This document shows, one piece after another, positions 39,734 to 49,905 of a DNA stretch of 64,000 nt. How positions within the stretch are numbered: position 1 is the stretch's first letter; every line of letters starts with the position of its first letter. Location: the NCBI RefSeq assembly GCF_014750655.1, contig NZ_JABBXD010000001.1, positions 233,102 to 297,101 of the forward strand, given 5' to 3'. A program made the translations under genes and the position numbers. Source of the DNA: Salinimonas profundi. Its GTDB lineage: Bacteria; Pseudomonadota; Gammaproteobacteria; Enterobacterales; Alteromonadaceae. The notes under the pieces are model-generated. The model was given only the letters and a program-made list of their open reading frames with translations, was not told the origin of the DNA and searched no databases.

Positions 39734-40479
39734 AGGGCAATCACCTGCTTCTGCCAACACTGTCGATAAGTGGGCATACGATCCCCGGTTTCATCTAAAG
39801 TCTGTGAGTGATCCTTCAGGCGCGAGATAAAATCCTCACGGCTAACAGTAATCGCTCCCAGGCTCGCCAGGTGTTCTGTAGGCATCTGACAATCTATAAA
39901 GGCCAACCCATGCGTTTGCATGTGTTTTACTAATGCGTACATAGCAAGTTTAGACGTATTTGGCTTTTTGTGGAACATAGATTCGCCACAAAACACGTTA
40001 CCTACGGCGACACCATATAACCCTCCTGCCAGCTCGCTATTGGCATCCCATACTTCAATTGAATGGGCAAAACCCGCCTCATGCAATTGTATATAAGCGT
40101 TTTTCATAGCGTCTGTAATCCAGGTCGCTGACGAAGCATCGCTGCTGTGAAGATCCTGCCTTGGAATCGTGGCACATAGGTTTATAACGTCGCTGAAACA
40201 TTGGTTTAATGTAACGATGTAGCGTTTTTGGCGAATGAGCTTGCGCAGGCTCCTGGCACAGTGAAATTGGTTTAGCTCTATGATGGCACGGGGATCCGGT
40301 GACCACCACAACAAGGGCTCATTATCACTAAACCATGGGAAAATGCCCTGACTGTAAGCACTTAACAGGCGTCGTACCGATAAATCTCCGCCAAAAGCCA
40401 GCAAGCCGTTAGGCTCAGTCAGTGCGGAGCTAACTGGAGGGAAGGGGGTATATTGGGTCAGGTAGGGAAGCTCAATCAT
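39730..40479 (-). CDS. aat: Leucyl/phenylalanyl-tRNA-protein transferase
   Basis: 249 residues. It adds Leu or Phe from tRNA to proteins starting with Lys, Arg or Met, marking them for ClpS-ClpAP. Diagnostic segments are PNGLLAFGGDLSVRRLLSAY, GIFPWFSDNEPLLWWSPDPR and VFCGESMFHKKPNTSKLAM. The stop overlaps bpt by 3 bp, so the two transferases are translationally coupled. trxB lies upstream with its own terminator between. Confidence 0.97.
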   Translation of the reverse strand: MIELPYLTQYTPFPPVSSALTEPNGLLAFGGDLSVRRLLSAYSQGIFPWFSDNEPLLWWSPDPRAIIELNQFHCARSLRKLIRQKRYIVTLNQCFSDVINLCATIPRQDLHSSDASSATWITDAMKNAYIQLHEAGFAHSIEVWDANSELAGGLYGVAVGNVFCGESMFHKKPNTSKLAMYALVKHMQTHGLAFIDCQMPTEHLASLGAITVSREDFISRLKDHSQTLDETGDRMPTYRQCWQKQVIAL

Positions 40480-40553
40480 AATAATAAGCGCAAGTCATTC
40501 TCAAAATAGTTATAGCAAATCCGCCGGCGTTCACTTTAAATTTAACTGTGGCA

Positions 40554-40583
40554 TTAAAAAAGGGCCCGTCGGGCCCTTTTTAA
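40554..40583 (-). terminator. Rho-independent terminator after trxB
   Basis: AGGGCCCG/CGGGCCCT hairpin (about 40561-40577) flanked by A and T runs, immediately downstream of trxB on the minus strand. Confidence 0.85.
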
Positions 40584-40596
40584 CAGATAAAGAAAT

Positions 40597-41577
<981 letters not shown>

Positions 41578-41813
41578 TCAAAACCTGCTGAATACAGATT
41601 TGTACAAACAATGAGTGTCTTTATTAGGGCAAAATTCTTACATTCAATAGTGAACGATGCAATCACCAACTAGAATGAATAATTTTTCAATATGGTTACC
41701 CGTATTGATGAGCTATAATCGAAGAGTCTGAGTATTAAATGTAAACAGCGCCAGTTAAGCAGTAATGACAGTGGGACAGGGTGATTACTGGCATGCGTCA
41801 AATGAGGTGATTT

Positions 41814-42263
41814 ATGTCACAATCCGTATTGTCATTATTTCGCGACGGTCATGCGTACATGAGCACTTGGCCGGTTAAAAAAGAACTGTACCCTCACTTT
41901 CCCGAGTGCAAAGTCATCAGTGCTACACGATTTTCTATTGCCGTTATGCCGCCTGTGGCGGTGGTGTGCAGCGCTATGCTGATTAACACGCTTGGCAGTG
42001 ATTATCTGCCCCAGACACTGGCTATCGGTGCTTTTTTTCTGAGCCTCCCTTTGCAAGGCATCTTGTGGTTGGGTCACCGGTCTAACCAATCTTTGCCCCC
42101 GTCGCTTAAAAATTGGTATCACGAAATTCACGGGAAACTACAGCAGGAAGGTTGTGACGTTCACAAACGTCAGTCTGAACCTAAATACCGGGAGTTGGCA
42201 GCGCTATTAAAATCAGCATTTGAGCAACTTGATAAGGTATTTACCCGTCGCTGGTTCGAATAA
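41814..42263 (+). CDS. yfbV: UPF0208 inner-membrane protein YfbV
   Basis: 149 residues. Starts MSQSVLSLFRDGHAYMSTWP, the YfbV hallmark. Two membrane helices lie at about residues 42-62 and 69-87, and a soluble C-terminal tail follows. Reported to help insulate the Ter macrodomain from MatP effects in E. coli; that role here is by homology only. It is convergent with sprT, with 4 bp between them. Confidence 0.9.
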   Translation: MSQSVLSLFRDGHAYMSTWPVKKELYPHFPECKVISATRFSIAVMPPVAVVCSAMLINTLGSDYLPQTLAIGAFFLSLPLQGILWLGHRSNQSLPPSLKNWYHEIHGKLQQEGCDVHKRQSEPKYRELAALLKSAFEQLDKVFTRRWFE

Positions 42264-42267
42264 CTGG

Positions 42268-42795
42268 CTATCGCTGCTGCCCCGTGTAAGCTAGTACGCT
42301 GTTGCATCTCCTGCATAAATATTGTTGCCTTTGGCGCATCACCTTATTGTGCCGACGAACTGATAAGTTAACGTCACCGCACTGGCAACGATAAATATAT
42401 TCTTTCAGCCCTAAAGGCGTAAGGTCAAAACTGTGTGTGGTTCTGGCTGGCGCATCAAAAAGGTTATGCATAACCCACTGCCAGTGTTTGCCGTGAGGCG
42501 AAACCCGTCCATAAACCTGAAAGGTAATAAGATGACTGACTTCGTGCGGAATAACTTCGTCAAAATACGCCTGACGGTTATGCGTGAATAAAACGGGGTT
42601 AAAATTGATTTTGTTGATGGTGAGGTTGGCTGTCCCTGCATTTTTACCTGATTTTCGCCAGCTGACAGCAGGCCTTCGCAAGGGAGCTTTAAAATGCGCT
42701 TCTGCTAAAGAGAACAGCGCGAAAACGCGCTGTTCAACTTCATTTTTATCCTGCTGAGATATCACGTCTGTCAGTGCACCTGACACTGCAGGCAT
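42268..42795 (-). CDS. sprT: SprT family zinc metalloprotease-like protein
   Basis: 175 residues. The zinc motif is H84-E-V-S-H88 in VIPHEVSHLITFQVYG, with SPHGKHWQWVM supplying the third ligand. A C-terminal zinc ribbon has RCQCGD and YLCRRCNSVL. Homologous to the protease domain of eukaryotic Spartan. The function in bacteria is not established. The start overlaps the sppA 3' end by 25 bp; a GTG at about 42765, just after the sppA stop, is a shorter alternative. Confidence 0.92.
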   Translation of the reverse strand: MPAVSGALTDVISQQDKNEVEQRVFALFSLAEAHFKAPLRRPAVSWRKSGKNAGTANLTINKINFNPVLFTHNRQAYFDEVIPHEVSHLITFQVYGRVSPHGKHWQWVMHNLFDAPARTTHSFDLTPLGLKEYIYRCQCGDVNLSVRRHNKVMRQRQQYLCRRCNSVLAYTGQQR

Positions 42796-44633
42796 AAAAC
42801 GTATACACCCATCGGGTCATTAAGCTGGTTAACGCTGTTGTAGTGCGACAGCAGTTGCTTAACCATTCCCATCATTGGTGTGTCGTTACCGACAAACTGA
42901 CTCTTTGCTGCCCAGACCATGGCTTGTCCAAAGAACTCACGCCAGAACATCTCCTGCGGGCTAAGTTGTCGCTGGACGTAGGAAACTTCATATTCTTCCA
43001 GGCCAGCCAGGTCTGCAGCTGCAACAACCGCATCGTCGAGCTCACCCAGTTCATCCACCAGCCCTAGTTCCTTGGCTTTAGTGCCAATCCAAACGCGCCC
43101 CTGTGCGACGTTATCCACTGCCTCCGGCGTCATTTCACGGTTTTCTGCAACCATAGTGATAAAGCGTTGGTAGCTGCTCTCAACATTACGCTGCAATATA
43201 TCAGCAAAACGCGGATCAAGTTCCCGGGCAGGGGACAAACCGGCAACTTCGGTTGATGCTACGCCATCACTGGATACACCAATGTAATCCAGTGTTTTTT
43301 CATATGTCATGAACATACCAAACACGCCAATTGAGCCGGTAATTGTGCTTGGAGACGCATAGATTTTATCTGCAGGGGCAGAAATCCAGTAACCGCCGGA
43401 TGCAGCATAAGTACTCATCGAGGCAACAACTGGCTTACCGGCTTTTTGCAATTCCAGTACTTCCTGGCGAATCACTTCAGATGCGAAAGACGAGCCACCC
43501 GGGGAGTCGACCTGCAGTACGACTGCTTTAACGTTATCGTCAATGCGAGCCTGACGTAAAAGGCGTGCTGTACTGTCGCCGCCAATGGTTCCTGCCCCCT
43601 GTTCACCATCCAGAATCTGGCCTTTAGCAACGACAATAGCGACCTGGTCACCGTCTTTTTCAATTGATGGCATGGGGGGATTAATTACTTTCAGGTAGGC
43701 ACCAAGCGTCGTTACATTCACACCCAGCTCAGAATCATCGCGACCAACCAGTTCGGCCAGTTCCTGACGAATATCTGTGCGGGTTTTCAGAGCATCGACC
43801 CAACCATTTTCAAGCGCATATTGTGCGAAGTCTCCGCCCGCGTCGTCGAACTTTTCAACCAGTACATCTAGCTTCTCATCAAACTGACTTTCCGGAATAG
43901 CACGCGCCGCCGCAACATCTTCTTTATATTGTTCCCAGTAGGTATCCAGCCATTCACGATTGGCTTCTTTTGCGGCATCAGACATATCGTTACGCAAAAA
44001 CGGCTCAACCGCAGACTTGTAAGTGCCAACACGGAAAATATGGGTTGTCACCTGAAGCTTTTCCAGTAGATCCTTGAAGTAAAGTCCGTAGCGACCATAA
44101 CCTTCAAGCAACAAGGCTCCCATCGGGTTTAAGTAGATTTTGTCGGCATGTGCCGCAAGATAATACTGACTTTGAGCAAAGTAATCGCCGATGGCATAAA
44201 CGGGTTTGCCGGATTCTTTAAATGCATCAATGGCTTGTGCTACCTGACGAAGTTTGTCCAGGCCACCACCTTCGAATTCACCTAAATCAAGCACCAGTGC
44301 TTTTATGCGGTTGTCATCTTTCGCATTATGTAATGCCTTTTCCAAATCCCTGACTAACAGTTCAGGATTTTCAGGCTCATCACCGAATGCTTCTTGCATG
44401 AATTGTTCAAAAGGATCCACGGATTCTTTTTCAATTACCAATCGCCCTTGTAAGTTCATATATAAGGCGCTATCAGGGCTAACAGCCACCGGATCTTTAT
44501 CGGCAGACACTGCTAAAATAATTGCAACCAGGATGAAAATGAAAATTACGTTAAAGAAAAGCTTTCTGCAGAAGTTTAATACTGTCCACAGTCCGACAAA
44601 AAGGGATTTCGTCCAGCTTCCGTTTGCTGCCAT
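42771..44633 (-). CDS. sppA: Signal peptide peptidase SppA (protease IV), 67K type
   Basis: 620 residues. One N-terminal membrane anchor (about residues 17-43) is followed by two tandem ClpP-like domains, as in the long E. coli form. The general base Lys is in FRVGTYKSAVEPFLR near residue 206, and the nucleophile Ser is in VDSPGGSSFASEVIR near residue 380. It digests cleaved signal peptides in the inner membrane. The last 25 bp overlap sprT. Confidence 0.95.
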   Translation of the reverse strand: MAANGSWTKSLFVGLWTVLNFCRKLFFNVIFIFILVAIILAVSADKDPVAVSPDSALYMNLQGRLVIEKESVDPFEQFMQEAFGDEPENPELLVRDLEKALHNAKDDNRIKALVLDLGEFEGGGLDKLRQVAQAIDAFKESGKPVYAIGDYFAQSQYYLAAHADKIYLNPMGALLLEGYGRYGLYFKDLLEKLQVTTHIFRVGTYKSAVEPFLRNDMSDAAKEANREWLDTYWEQYKEDVAAARAIPESQFDEKLDVLVEKFDDAGGDFAQYALENGWVDALKTRTDIRQELAELVGRDDSELGVNVTTLGAYLKVINPPMPSIEKDGDQVAIVVAKGQILDGEQGAGTIGGDSTARLLRQARIDDNVKAVVLQVDSPGGSSFASEVIRQEVLELQKAGKPVVASMSTYAASGGYWISAPADKIYASPSTITGSIGVFGMFMTYEKTLDYIGVSSDGVASTEVAGLSPARELDPRFADILQRNVESSYQRFITMVAENREMTPEAVDNVAQGRVWIGTKAKELGLVDELGELDDAVVAAADLAGLEEYEVSYVQRQLSPQEMFWREFFGQAMVWAAKSQFVGNDTPMMGMVKQLLSHYNSVNQLNDPMGVYVLCLQCQVH

Positions 44634-44933
44634 AAACTATTACTACCTATGAGATCTGTTGTTATTATGGTATCGAATCATAACTGATTCGCTACTTAAA
44701 ATTGTAATCAATTGTTACGTCCTATCCACTGTACGAAATTACGGGCCTCCCAGACAAGCTATGAGAGCTGAATGGCGGTTATTCAGGACTGGCTTCGTAC
44801 TGTGTTATTGGGTGGTTCAATTGTTTGATTTTCAGCCCGCAACGACAATATCATTGTACCTGATTTTAGGCTGGTCTTTTTGCATTGCGCCTCGTAGGAT
44901 ACAAGTTCTAATAATTATTAACGGGAGATGTCT
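44634..44933. other. Divergent intergenic region sppA/nitroreductase
   Basis: 300 bp. A reading frame from 44659 runs into the nitroreductase but has no family features, so I treat it as spurious. No hairpin or operator stands out. Confidence 0.45.
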
Positions 44934-45485
44934 ATGGACGCTTTGTCCCTCTTACTGACACGTCGCTCACAGCCAAGGTTGAGTGCGCCGGCACCAGCAG
45001 GAGATGCCCTTGAAAATATCAAACAGGCCGCATTGCGGGCACCGGATCATGCAGCGCTGACACCCTGGGAATTTATTGTGTGTGAAGGAGAGGGGCGCGC
45101 CAGGCTGGGCAGTATATTTGAACAGTCCGCTATTCAAAATGACAAATCGCAAAAAGAAATAGAGCGGGCACCTCAGCTTCCTCTTCGCGCTCCAATGGTC
45201 ATTATCGCAATAGCGAAGTTTACCGATCACACTAAGGTACCGCGTGTTGAGCAAATTGCTTCAGCAAGCTGTGCTGTGATGGCAATGCAAATGGCAGCCA
45301 TCGCCCAGGGCTTTAATGGAATCTGGCGAACTGGTGCTTATGCCCAGTGTGACTATGTAAAATCGGAACTTGGGCTGACTGATGACGATGAGGTGGTGGG
45401 GTTTCTATATCTGGGTACACCGACGATGGATACCCCGCAGGCGCCTGCCCGCGACAGCAGCGAATACTTTTCTCACTGGAATTAA
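44934..45485 (+). CDS. NAD(P)H nitroreductase, YdjA type
   Basis: 183 residues from ATG 44934 (MDALSLLLTRRSQPR). The Shine-Dalgarno GGGAG directly abuts an upstream in-frame ATG (44928) but is spaced six bases from 44934, and E. coli YdjA also begins MDALELL. FMN-binding marks are LLTRRSQPRLSAPAP, RAPDHAALTPWEF and AMQMAAIAQGFNGIWRTG. A small homodimeric flavin reductase; physiological substrate unknown. Confidence 0.92.
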   Translation: MDALSLLLTRRSQPRLSAPAPAGDALENIKQAALRAPDHAALTPWEFIVCEGEGRARLGSIFEQSAIQNDKSQKEIERAPQLPLRAPMVIIAIAKFTDHTKVPRVEQIASASCAVMAMQMAAIAQGFNGIWRTGAYAQCDYVKSELGLTDDDEVVGFLYLGTPTMDTPQAPARDSSEYFSHWN

Positions 45486-45516
45486 AAAAGCCGGTGTCAA
45501 AAGACACCGGCTTTAC
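45484..45516. terminator. Bidirectional rho-independent terminator
   Basis: AGCCGGTGTC (45489-45498) pairs perfectly with GACACCGGCT (45503-45512) around an AAAA loop, with A and T runs outside. It serves the convergent nitroreductase and pyruvate kinase genes. Confidence 0.88.
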
Positions 45517-45533
45517 AATGTTGCGTTCGTCAA

Positions 45534-46970
45534 CTAGTCAACTTTTACAATTTTCATTGCGTTGGTTGCCCCGATCTTTTCCATTTCATCACCATAAGTC
45601 ATAACAACTGTATCACCCGGTGCAATTTGACCAATCGCTTTGAGAGCATCCATCACATCGGTTTTAAGTTTACCGGGTTCACTGTTGCGCGAATCAAAGT
45701 AAACCGGTTTTACACCGCGATACAGCGCCATCATGTTCAAGGTATCCTGATGACGTGATAGCGCTACAATTGGCAGGCTTGTTGTCATTCGGGACATTAA
45801 CTTGGGCGTATTTCCGCTTTCTGTCAGAGCAATGATGGCACGTACGCTGGGCAGATGGTTTGCTGCATACACTGCCGATAAAGCAATGGTTTCGCTGACA
45901 GTAGAGAACACATCATCCATACGATGTTTCGACAATTTCACACTGGGGTGTGTTTCGGCACCTTCACAAACCCGGGCCATCGCCTGTACCGTTTCCACCG
46001 GGAAGTTTCCGGCAGCAGTTTCTGCCGACAACATAACGGCATCCGTACCGTCGAGAACGGCATTGGCAACATCCATAACTTCTGCCCGCGTCGGCATTGG
46101 GCTGTTGATCATCGACTCCATCATTTGTGTGGCGGTAATAACCACTTTGTTAAGCTGGCGAGAACGAGCAATAAGCTTCTTTTGCTTGCCGACCAGCTCG
46201 GCATCGCCAATCTCTACACCTAAATCGCCTCTGGCGACCATGACGGCATCCGAAGCTGTGATGATGTCGTCTATCGCTTCATCGCTTGCTACGGCTTCTG
46301 CGCGTTCGACTTTGGCACAAATTTGTGCATGACAGCCCGCCTGTTGCGCCAGCTCTCTGGCGTAGTTCAGATCTGCACCACAGCGCGGAAAAGATACCGC
46401 CAGATAATCAACACCAATTTTAGCAGCGGTTTTAATATCTTCTTTATCTTTATCAGTGAGTGCTTCTGCTGATAATCCACCGCCCTGGCGATTTATTCCT
46501 TTATTGTTCGACAGTTTGCCGCCTACCGTGACTTCTGTATGCACTTTGCGACCTTCAACCCGGATAACCTTTAGCTGAATGCGGCCATCATCAAGTAACA
46601 GAATGTCGCCATCGCTGACATCATCCGGCAATGCTTTATAGTCGATACCTACAGCGTGTTTATCACCCGCGTCACGATCCAGTTCGGCATCCAGAATAAA
46701 TGCGTCACCGACAGCCAGTTCAATGGCGCCTTCCTTAAAACGGGCCACACGAATTTTGGGGCCCTGAAGATCGCCAAGGATAGCGACATATTTTTTCAGG
46801 TTTGATGCTGCTTCTCTGACACGCTTAGCACGCTCAATGTGGTCTTCTGCCTGACCGTGAGAGAAATTCATGCGGACAACATTTGCCCCTGCCTTAATGA
46901 TGGCTTCGATTTTTTCTATCGAGTCGGTTGCAGGGCCCAAAGTGGCAAGGATTTTTGTTCTTCTGCTCAT
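45534..46970 (-). CDS. pyk: Pyruvate kinase
   Basis: 478 residues, the size of PykA (type II). It makes pyruvate and ATP from PEP and ADP. Seen are [20 protein letters not shown], the Mg/K-binding region [20 protein letters not shown] and [20 protein letters not shown] with the catalytic Lys/Glu environment. The C-terminal domain has the usual [21 protein letters not shown] HexR-like box lies 89 bp upstream of its start; HexR represses pykA in related bacteria. The gene is monocistronic. Confidence 0.97.
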   Translation of the reverse strand: MSRRTKILATLGPATDSIEKIEAIIKAGANVVRMNFSHGQAEDHIERAKRVREAASNLKKYVAILGDLQGPKIRVARFKEGAIELAVGDAFILDAELDRDAGDKHAVGIDYKALPDDVSDGDILLLDDGRIQLKVIRVEGRKVHTEVTVGGKLSNNKGINRQGGGLSAEALTDKDKEDIKTAAKIGVDYLAVSFPRCGADLNYARELAQQAGCHAQICAKVERAEAVASDEAIDDIITASDAVMVARGDLGVEIGDAELVGKQKKLIARSRQLNKVVITATQMMESMINSPMPTRAEVMDVANAVLDGTDAVMLSAETAAGNFPVETVQAMARVCEGAETHPSVKLSKHRMDDVFSTVSETIALSAVYAANHLPSVRAIIALTESGNTPKLMSRMTTSLPIVALSRHQDTLNMMALYRGVKPVYFDSRNSEPGKLKTDVMDALKAIGQIAPGDTVVMTYGDEMEKIGATNAMKIVKVD

Positions 46971-47059
46971 AATATTCGGTCGCTTCGTTGCTTAAATGAA
47001 AAAGACAGGGTGATCGTAACGCAACACCATAAAAATGTCGCCTTATTGTAATCACTTTT

Positions 47060-47074
47060 CGTAATTTTATTACA
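47060..47074. promoter_or_regulatory. Candidate HexR operator upstream of pyk
   Basis: The 15-mer CGTAATTTTATTACA differs from the palindromic HexR consensus TGTAATTAAATTACA only slightly. It lies 89 bp upstream of the pyk ATG. Half of another site (TTGTAATCAC) precedes it at 47046. Confidence 0.75.
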
Positions 47075-47235
47075 GAATAGTATGTGAATTTGACGTTATT
47101 GTGAATGCCGGAAAGTGTAAATTGCTACTGAGCATACCAGTAAAGGTCATTATTCATTCAGTCAGAAGGTAATAATAGATCATATTCTTCAGAACATGGA
47201 GGCACTTGTTGAGGGACTGGCGAAATGACGCCAGC

Positions 47236-47265
47236 TGAAAAGGCATGCCCGGCGGCCCGGGCATA
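47236..47265 (-). terminator. Rho-independent terminator after hexR
   Basis: ATGCCCGG/CCGGGCAT hairpin (47245-47252 and 47257-47264) with a short TTTT run on the minus strand, 30 bp after the hexR stop. Confidence 0.7.
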
Positions 47266-47293
47266 GTCAGAATGAGGGGAGTAATAATGCGTG

Positions 47294-48142
47294 TCAGTCG
47301 CGCTTTTCGTAACGTGAATTGCGCAGCGTATCTTTTACCCGCTTCAGGTTTTCACGGAATTTGTTGCCTCGGCGAAGCGTAAATCCTGTTGCCAGTACAT
47401 CGACCAGCGTTAGCTGAGCAATACGAGAGGCCATTGGCATATACATATCGGTATCCTCAGGCACTTCCAGTGACAGCACATAGCTACACTCATTGGCCAG
47501 TGGACTATCTGCCGACGTAATTCCCACAACGGTCGCATCATTGTTTCTGGCAATCTGGGCGATTTCGACAAGGTTCTTCGTTCTTCCTGTATGGGAAAAT
47601 AGCACGACCACATCACCATCGTTACAGTTCATGCAACTCATACGCTGCATCAGTATGTCTTCAAAATAAACCACGGGGACGTTAAACCGAAAAAACTTGT
47701 TCAGCGCATCGTGTGCAACGGATGCTGAAGCCCCCAGACCAAAAAAAGAAATCTTTTGTGCCTGTGTGAGCAAATCCACAACCCGATTCACTACGTTTAC
47801 GTCTATAGACTGACGTGCAACTTCCAGTGAAGCCATGGTGGATTCGAATATCTTGTTGGTATATTCCTGAGGACCATCGTTTTCATCAACATGACGGTTT
47901 ACATACGGCGTGCCATTTGCAAGGCTTTGTGCCAGGTGCAATTTAAAATCAGGAAAGCCTTTTGTGTCTAAACGACGGCAAAAGCGGTTAACCGTTGGTT
48001 CACTCACATCGGACATTTTCGCCAGTGTTGCAATACTGGAATGTATCGCCGTTTGCGGGTTGGCAAGAATAACATCTGCCACCTTTTTTTCTGATTTACT
48101 GAAAGCAGATTTGCTTTGGGTGATTTTCTCGAGAATATTCAT
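47294..48142 (-). CDS. hexR: HexR, RpiR-family regulator of central carbon metabolism
   Basis: 282 residues from ATG 48142 (MNILEKITQSKSAFSKSEKK); the reading frame extends 32 codons further to 48238, but homologues begin here and the extension overlaps an operator. The N-terminal HTH is SDVSEPTVNRFCRRLDTKGF, and the C-terminal SIS sugar-phosphate domain has FFGLGASASVAHDALNKFFR and SHTGRTKNLVEIA. HexR binds 2-keto-3-deoxy-6-phosphogluconate, the ED intermediate, which releases it from DNA. It is divergent from zwf, with two HexR-like boxes between. Confidence 0.96.
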   Translation of the reverse strand: MNILEKITQSKSAFSKSEKKVADVILANPQTAIHSSIATLAKMSDVSEPTVNRFCRRLDTKGFPDFKLHLAQSLANGTPYVNRHVDENDGPQEYTNKIFESTMASLEVARQSIDVNVVNRVVDLLTQAQKISFFGLGASASVAHDALNKFFRFNVPVVYFEDILMQRMSCMNCNDGDVVVLFSHTGRTKNLVEIAQIARNNDATVVGITSADSPLANECSYVLSLEVPEDTDMYMPMASRIAQLTLVDVLATGFTLRRGNKFRENLKRVKDTLRNSRYEKRD

Positions 48143-48222
48143 ACGGCGTAAGCACTTAAAATAAGAGTCAGTCCCTTTTGATAGGCCTATACTACTTGAT
48201 GTGCAGCCTGTGACAAGAGGAA

Positions 48223-48237
48223 TGTAATTTTTTAACA
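48223..48237. promoter_or_regulatory. Candidate HexR operator, hexR-proximal
   Basis: The 15-mer TGTAATTTTTTAACA is a slightly imperfect HexR palindrome. It is 80 bp upstream of the chosen hexR start and probably mediates autoregulation. Confidence 0.55.
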
Positions 48238-48302
48238 ACCGGGTAACGGGCGCGATTATCGGGTAATATTAGCTGCAACGATACACCAGTACGTGTAGAA
48301 GT

Positions 48303-48317
48303 TGTAATTTTACTACA
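48303..48317. promoter_or_regulatory. Candidate HexR operator, zwf-proximal
   Basis: The 15-mer TGTAATTTTACTACA matches the HexR consensus closely and lies 93 bp upstream of the zwf ATG. It is the expected site for repression of the zwf-pgl-edd-glk-eda operon. Confidence 0.75.
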
Positions 48318-48348
48318 TTTGATGTTAACTATGCGCAATACCATCAGT

Positions 48349-48386
48349 GGAATGCCTGAAATGACTGCCTGGAAGTAGGGCATTCC
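48349..48386 (+). promoter_or_regulatory. Inverted repeat in the zwf upstream/leader region
   Basis: GGAATGCC (48349-48356) and GGCATTCC (48379-48386) are exact complements with a 22-base spacer, ending 24 bp before the zwf ATG. It could fold as a leader hairpin. No T-run follows. Confidence 0.35.
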
Positions 48387-48410
48387 CGCTATCATAAAAA
48401 GGTCGACAAT

Positions 48411-49904
48411 ATGGTAATGGATAATTCTTTTGAACCCTGTGATTTTGTGCTTTTCGGCACGATGGGGGACTTGTCGCGGCGTAAATTGCTGCCTTCACTG
48501 TATCAGCTGGAAAAAGCTGAGCTGATACACCCGGATACCACCATTATAGGTGTTGCCCGTCAGGAAATGTCTAAAGAAGACTATATCGCTGAAGTGAAAT
48601 CTAATATTGAAAAGTTCAGTGATAAAGCATTGTGTGAAGATACCTGGAATCGTCTCTGTGAACGACTGGATTATATCTGTGTGGATATGAAAGATATCAA
48701 CAGCTATAAAGCGTTTGATGACGTGGTTGACCCTAACCGGGTCATGGTTTGTTATCTGGCCACGCCGCCTGCTATTTATGGGGACATCTGTCGGGGTCTG
48801 CACGGTTGCGACATCATTGATAGTAGCGTAAGAGTGGTACTGGAAAAGCCAATCGGCCATGATCTGGATTCTTCTAAAGTCATCAACGATCAGGTTTCAG
48901 AATATTTTAATGAGTCACAAATTTACCGTATCGACCATTATCTGGGTAAAGAAACGGTTCTGAACCTGATTGCGCTTCGCTTTGCCAATAGTATCTTTGC
49001 GACGAACTGGGATCACAACTGTATCGATCATGTCCAAATCAGCGTAGCTGAATCGGTAGGTATCGAAGGGCGCTGGGGCTATTTCGATGACGCCGGCCAG
49101 ATGCGCGATATGGTGCAAAACCACTTATTACAGATTCTGAGCCTGGTCGCTATGGAGCCGCCGGCCACTCTGGATGCAGACAGTATTCGGGATGAAAAAC
49201 TGAAGGTGCTTAAAGCGCTACGTCCTATCGATGTCTCAAACATTAATGATGTCACAGTGCGTGGGCAATATACCGCCGGCTTTGTCAAAGGCGAGGAAGT
49301 GCCCGGGTATCTGGAAGAAGACGATGCCAATACGCGCAGTAAAACTGAGACATTTGTAGCAATCAAAGCTGAAATAGATAACTGGCGTTGGGCGGGTGTG
49401 CCTTTCTACCTGCGTACAGGTAAGCGCATGCCGACCAAAGTGTCTGAAGTGGTTATCTATTTCAAGCGTCAGCCACATAATTTGTTTGGTGACAGCTTTA
49501 ACAGCCTGCCACCTAATAAGCTGGTTATTCGTCTGCAACCGGATGAAGGTGTGGAAATCACCGTGATGAATAAAATTCCGGGTCTGACCAGTTCGGGTTC
49601 CATGGATCTGCAAAAGTCCAAACTGGATTTGAGCTTTTCTGAAGCCTTCTCTGAGGAACGCATCCCGGACGCCTACGAAAAACTGTTATTAGAAGTCATG
49701 CTCGGTAACCAGGCATTGTTCGTTCGTCGTGATGAAGTTGAGCAGGCCTGGAATTGGGTGGATTCTATTCTTGATGCATGGAATCACACTGCTGAGCCGC
49801 CAGAGCCTTATCAGGCGGGGACATGGGGACCGGTTGCATCTATTGGCCTGCTGGCCCGCGAAAATCGTAGCTGGTATGAAAGCAAACTAACCAAGAAGAG
49901 ATAA
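48411..49904 (+). CDS. zwf: Glucose-6-phosphate 1-dehydrogenase
   Basis: 497 residues. It oxidises glucose-6-phosphate to 6-phosphogluconolactone with NADP+, the gate to the ED and pentose phosphate routes. The nucleotide site is VLFGTMGDLSRRKLLPSLYQ, the active-site loop RIDHYLGKETVLNL contains the catalytic His/Lys environment, and YLRTGKRMPTKVSEV is conserved. ATG 48411 has AAAGG upstream. It is first in a tightly packed operon; pgl starts 1 bp after its stop codon. Confidence 0.97.
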   Translation: MVMDNSFEPCDFVLFGTMGDLSRRKLLPSLYQLEKAELIHPDTTIIGVARQEMSKEDYIAEVKSNIEKFSDKALCEDTWNRLCERLDYICVDMKDINSYKAFDDVVDPNRVMVCYLATPPAIYGDICRGLHGCDIIDSSVRVVLEKPIGHDLDSSKVINDQVSEYFNESQIYRIDHYLGKETVLNLIALRFANSIFATNWDHNCIDHVQISVAESVGIEGRWGYFDDAGQMRDMVQNHLLQILSLVAMEPPATLDADSIRDEKLKVLKALRPIDVSNINDVTVRGQYTAGFVKGEEVPGYLEEDDANTRSKTETFVAIKAEIDNWRWAGVPFYLRTGKRMPTKVSEVVIYFKRQPHNLFGDSFNSLPPNKLVIRLQPDEGVEITVMNKIPGLTSSGSMDLQKSKLDLSFSEAFSEERIPDAYEKLLLEVMLGNQALFVRRDEVEQAWNWVDSILDAWNHTAEPPEPYQAGTWGPVASIGLLARENRSWYESKLTKKR

Positions 49905-49905
49905 C

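Larger units (their letters stand above)
46971..47293. other. Intergenic region pyk/hexR
   Basis: 323 bp between two minus-strand genes. From the left it holds the pyk promoter with a HexR-like box (47060-47074), then the hexR terminator (about 47238-47264). No small gene is visible. Confidence 0.6.

Noticed and set aside
41760..41790. CAGTAAT/ATTACTG repeat upstream of yfbV
   Set aside because: The arms are only 7 bp with a 17-base spacer; such pairs are expected by chance in an intergenic region.
44659..44958. 99-codon open frame upstream of the nitroreductase
   Set aside because: Overlaps the nitroreductase start in another frame and shows no coding character.
48143..48238. 32-codon N-terminal extension of HexR
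   Set aside because: Homologues start at MNILEKI, and the extension would run across a HexR-like operator in the promoter region.
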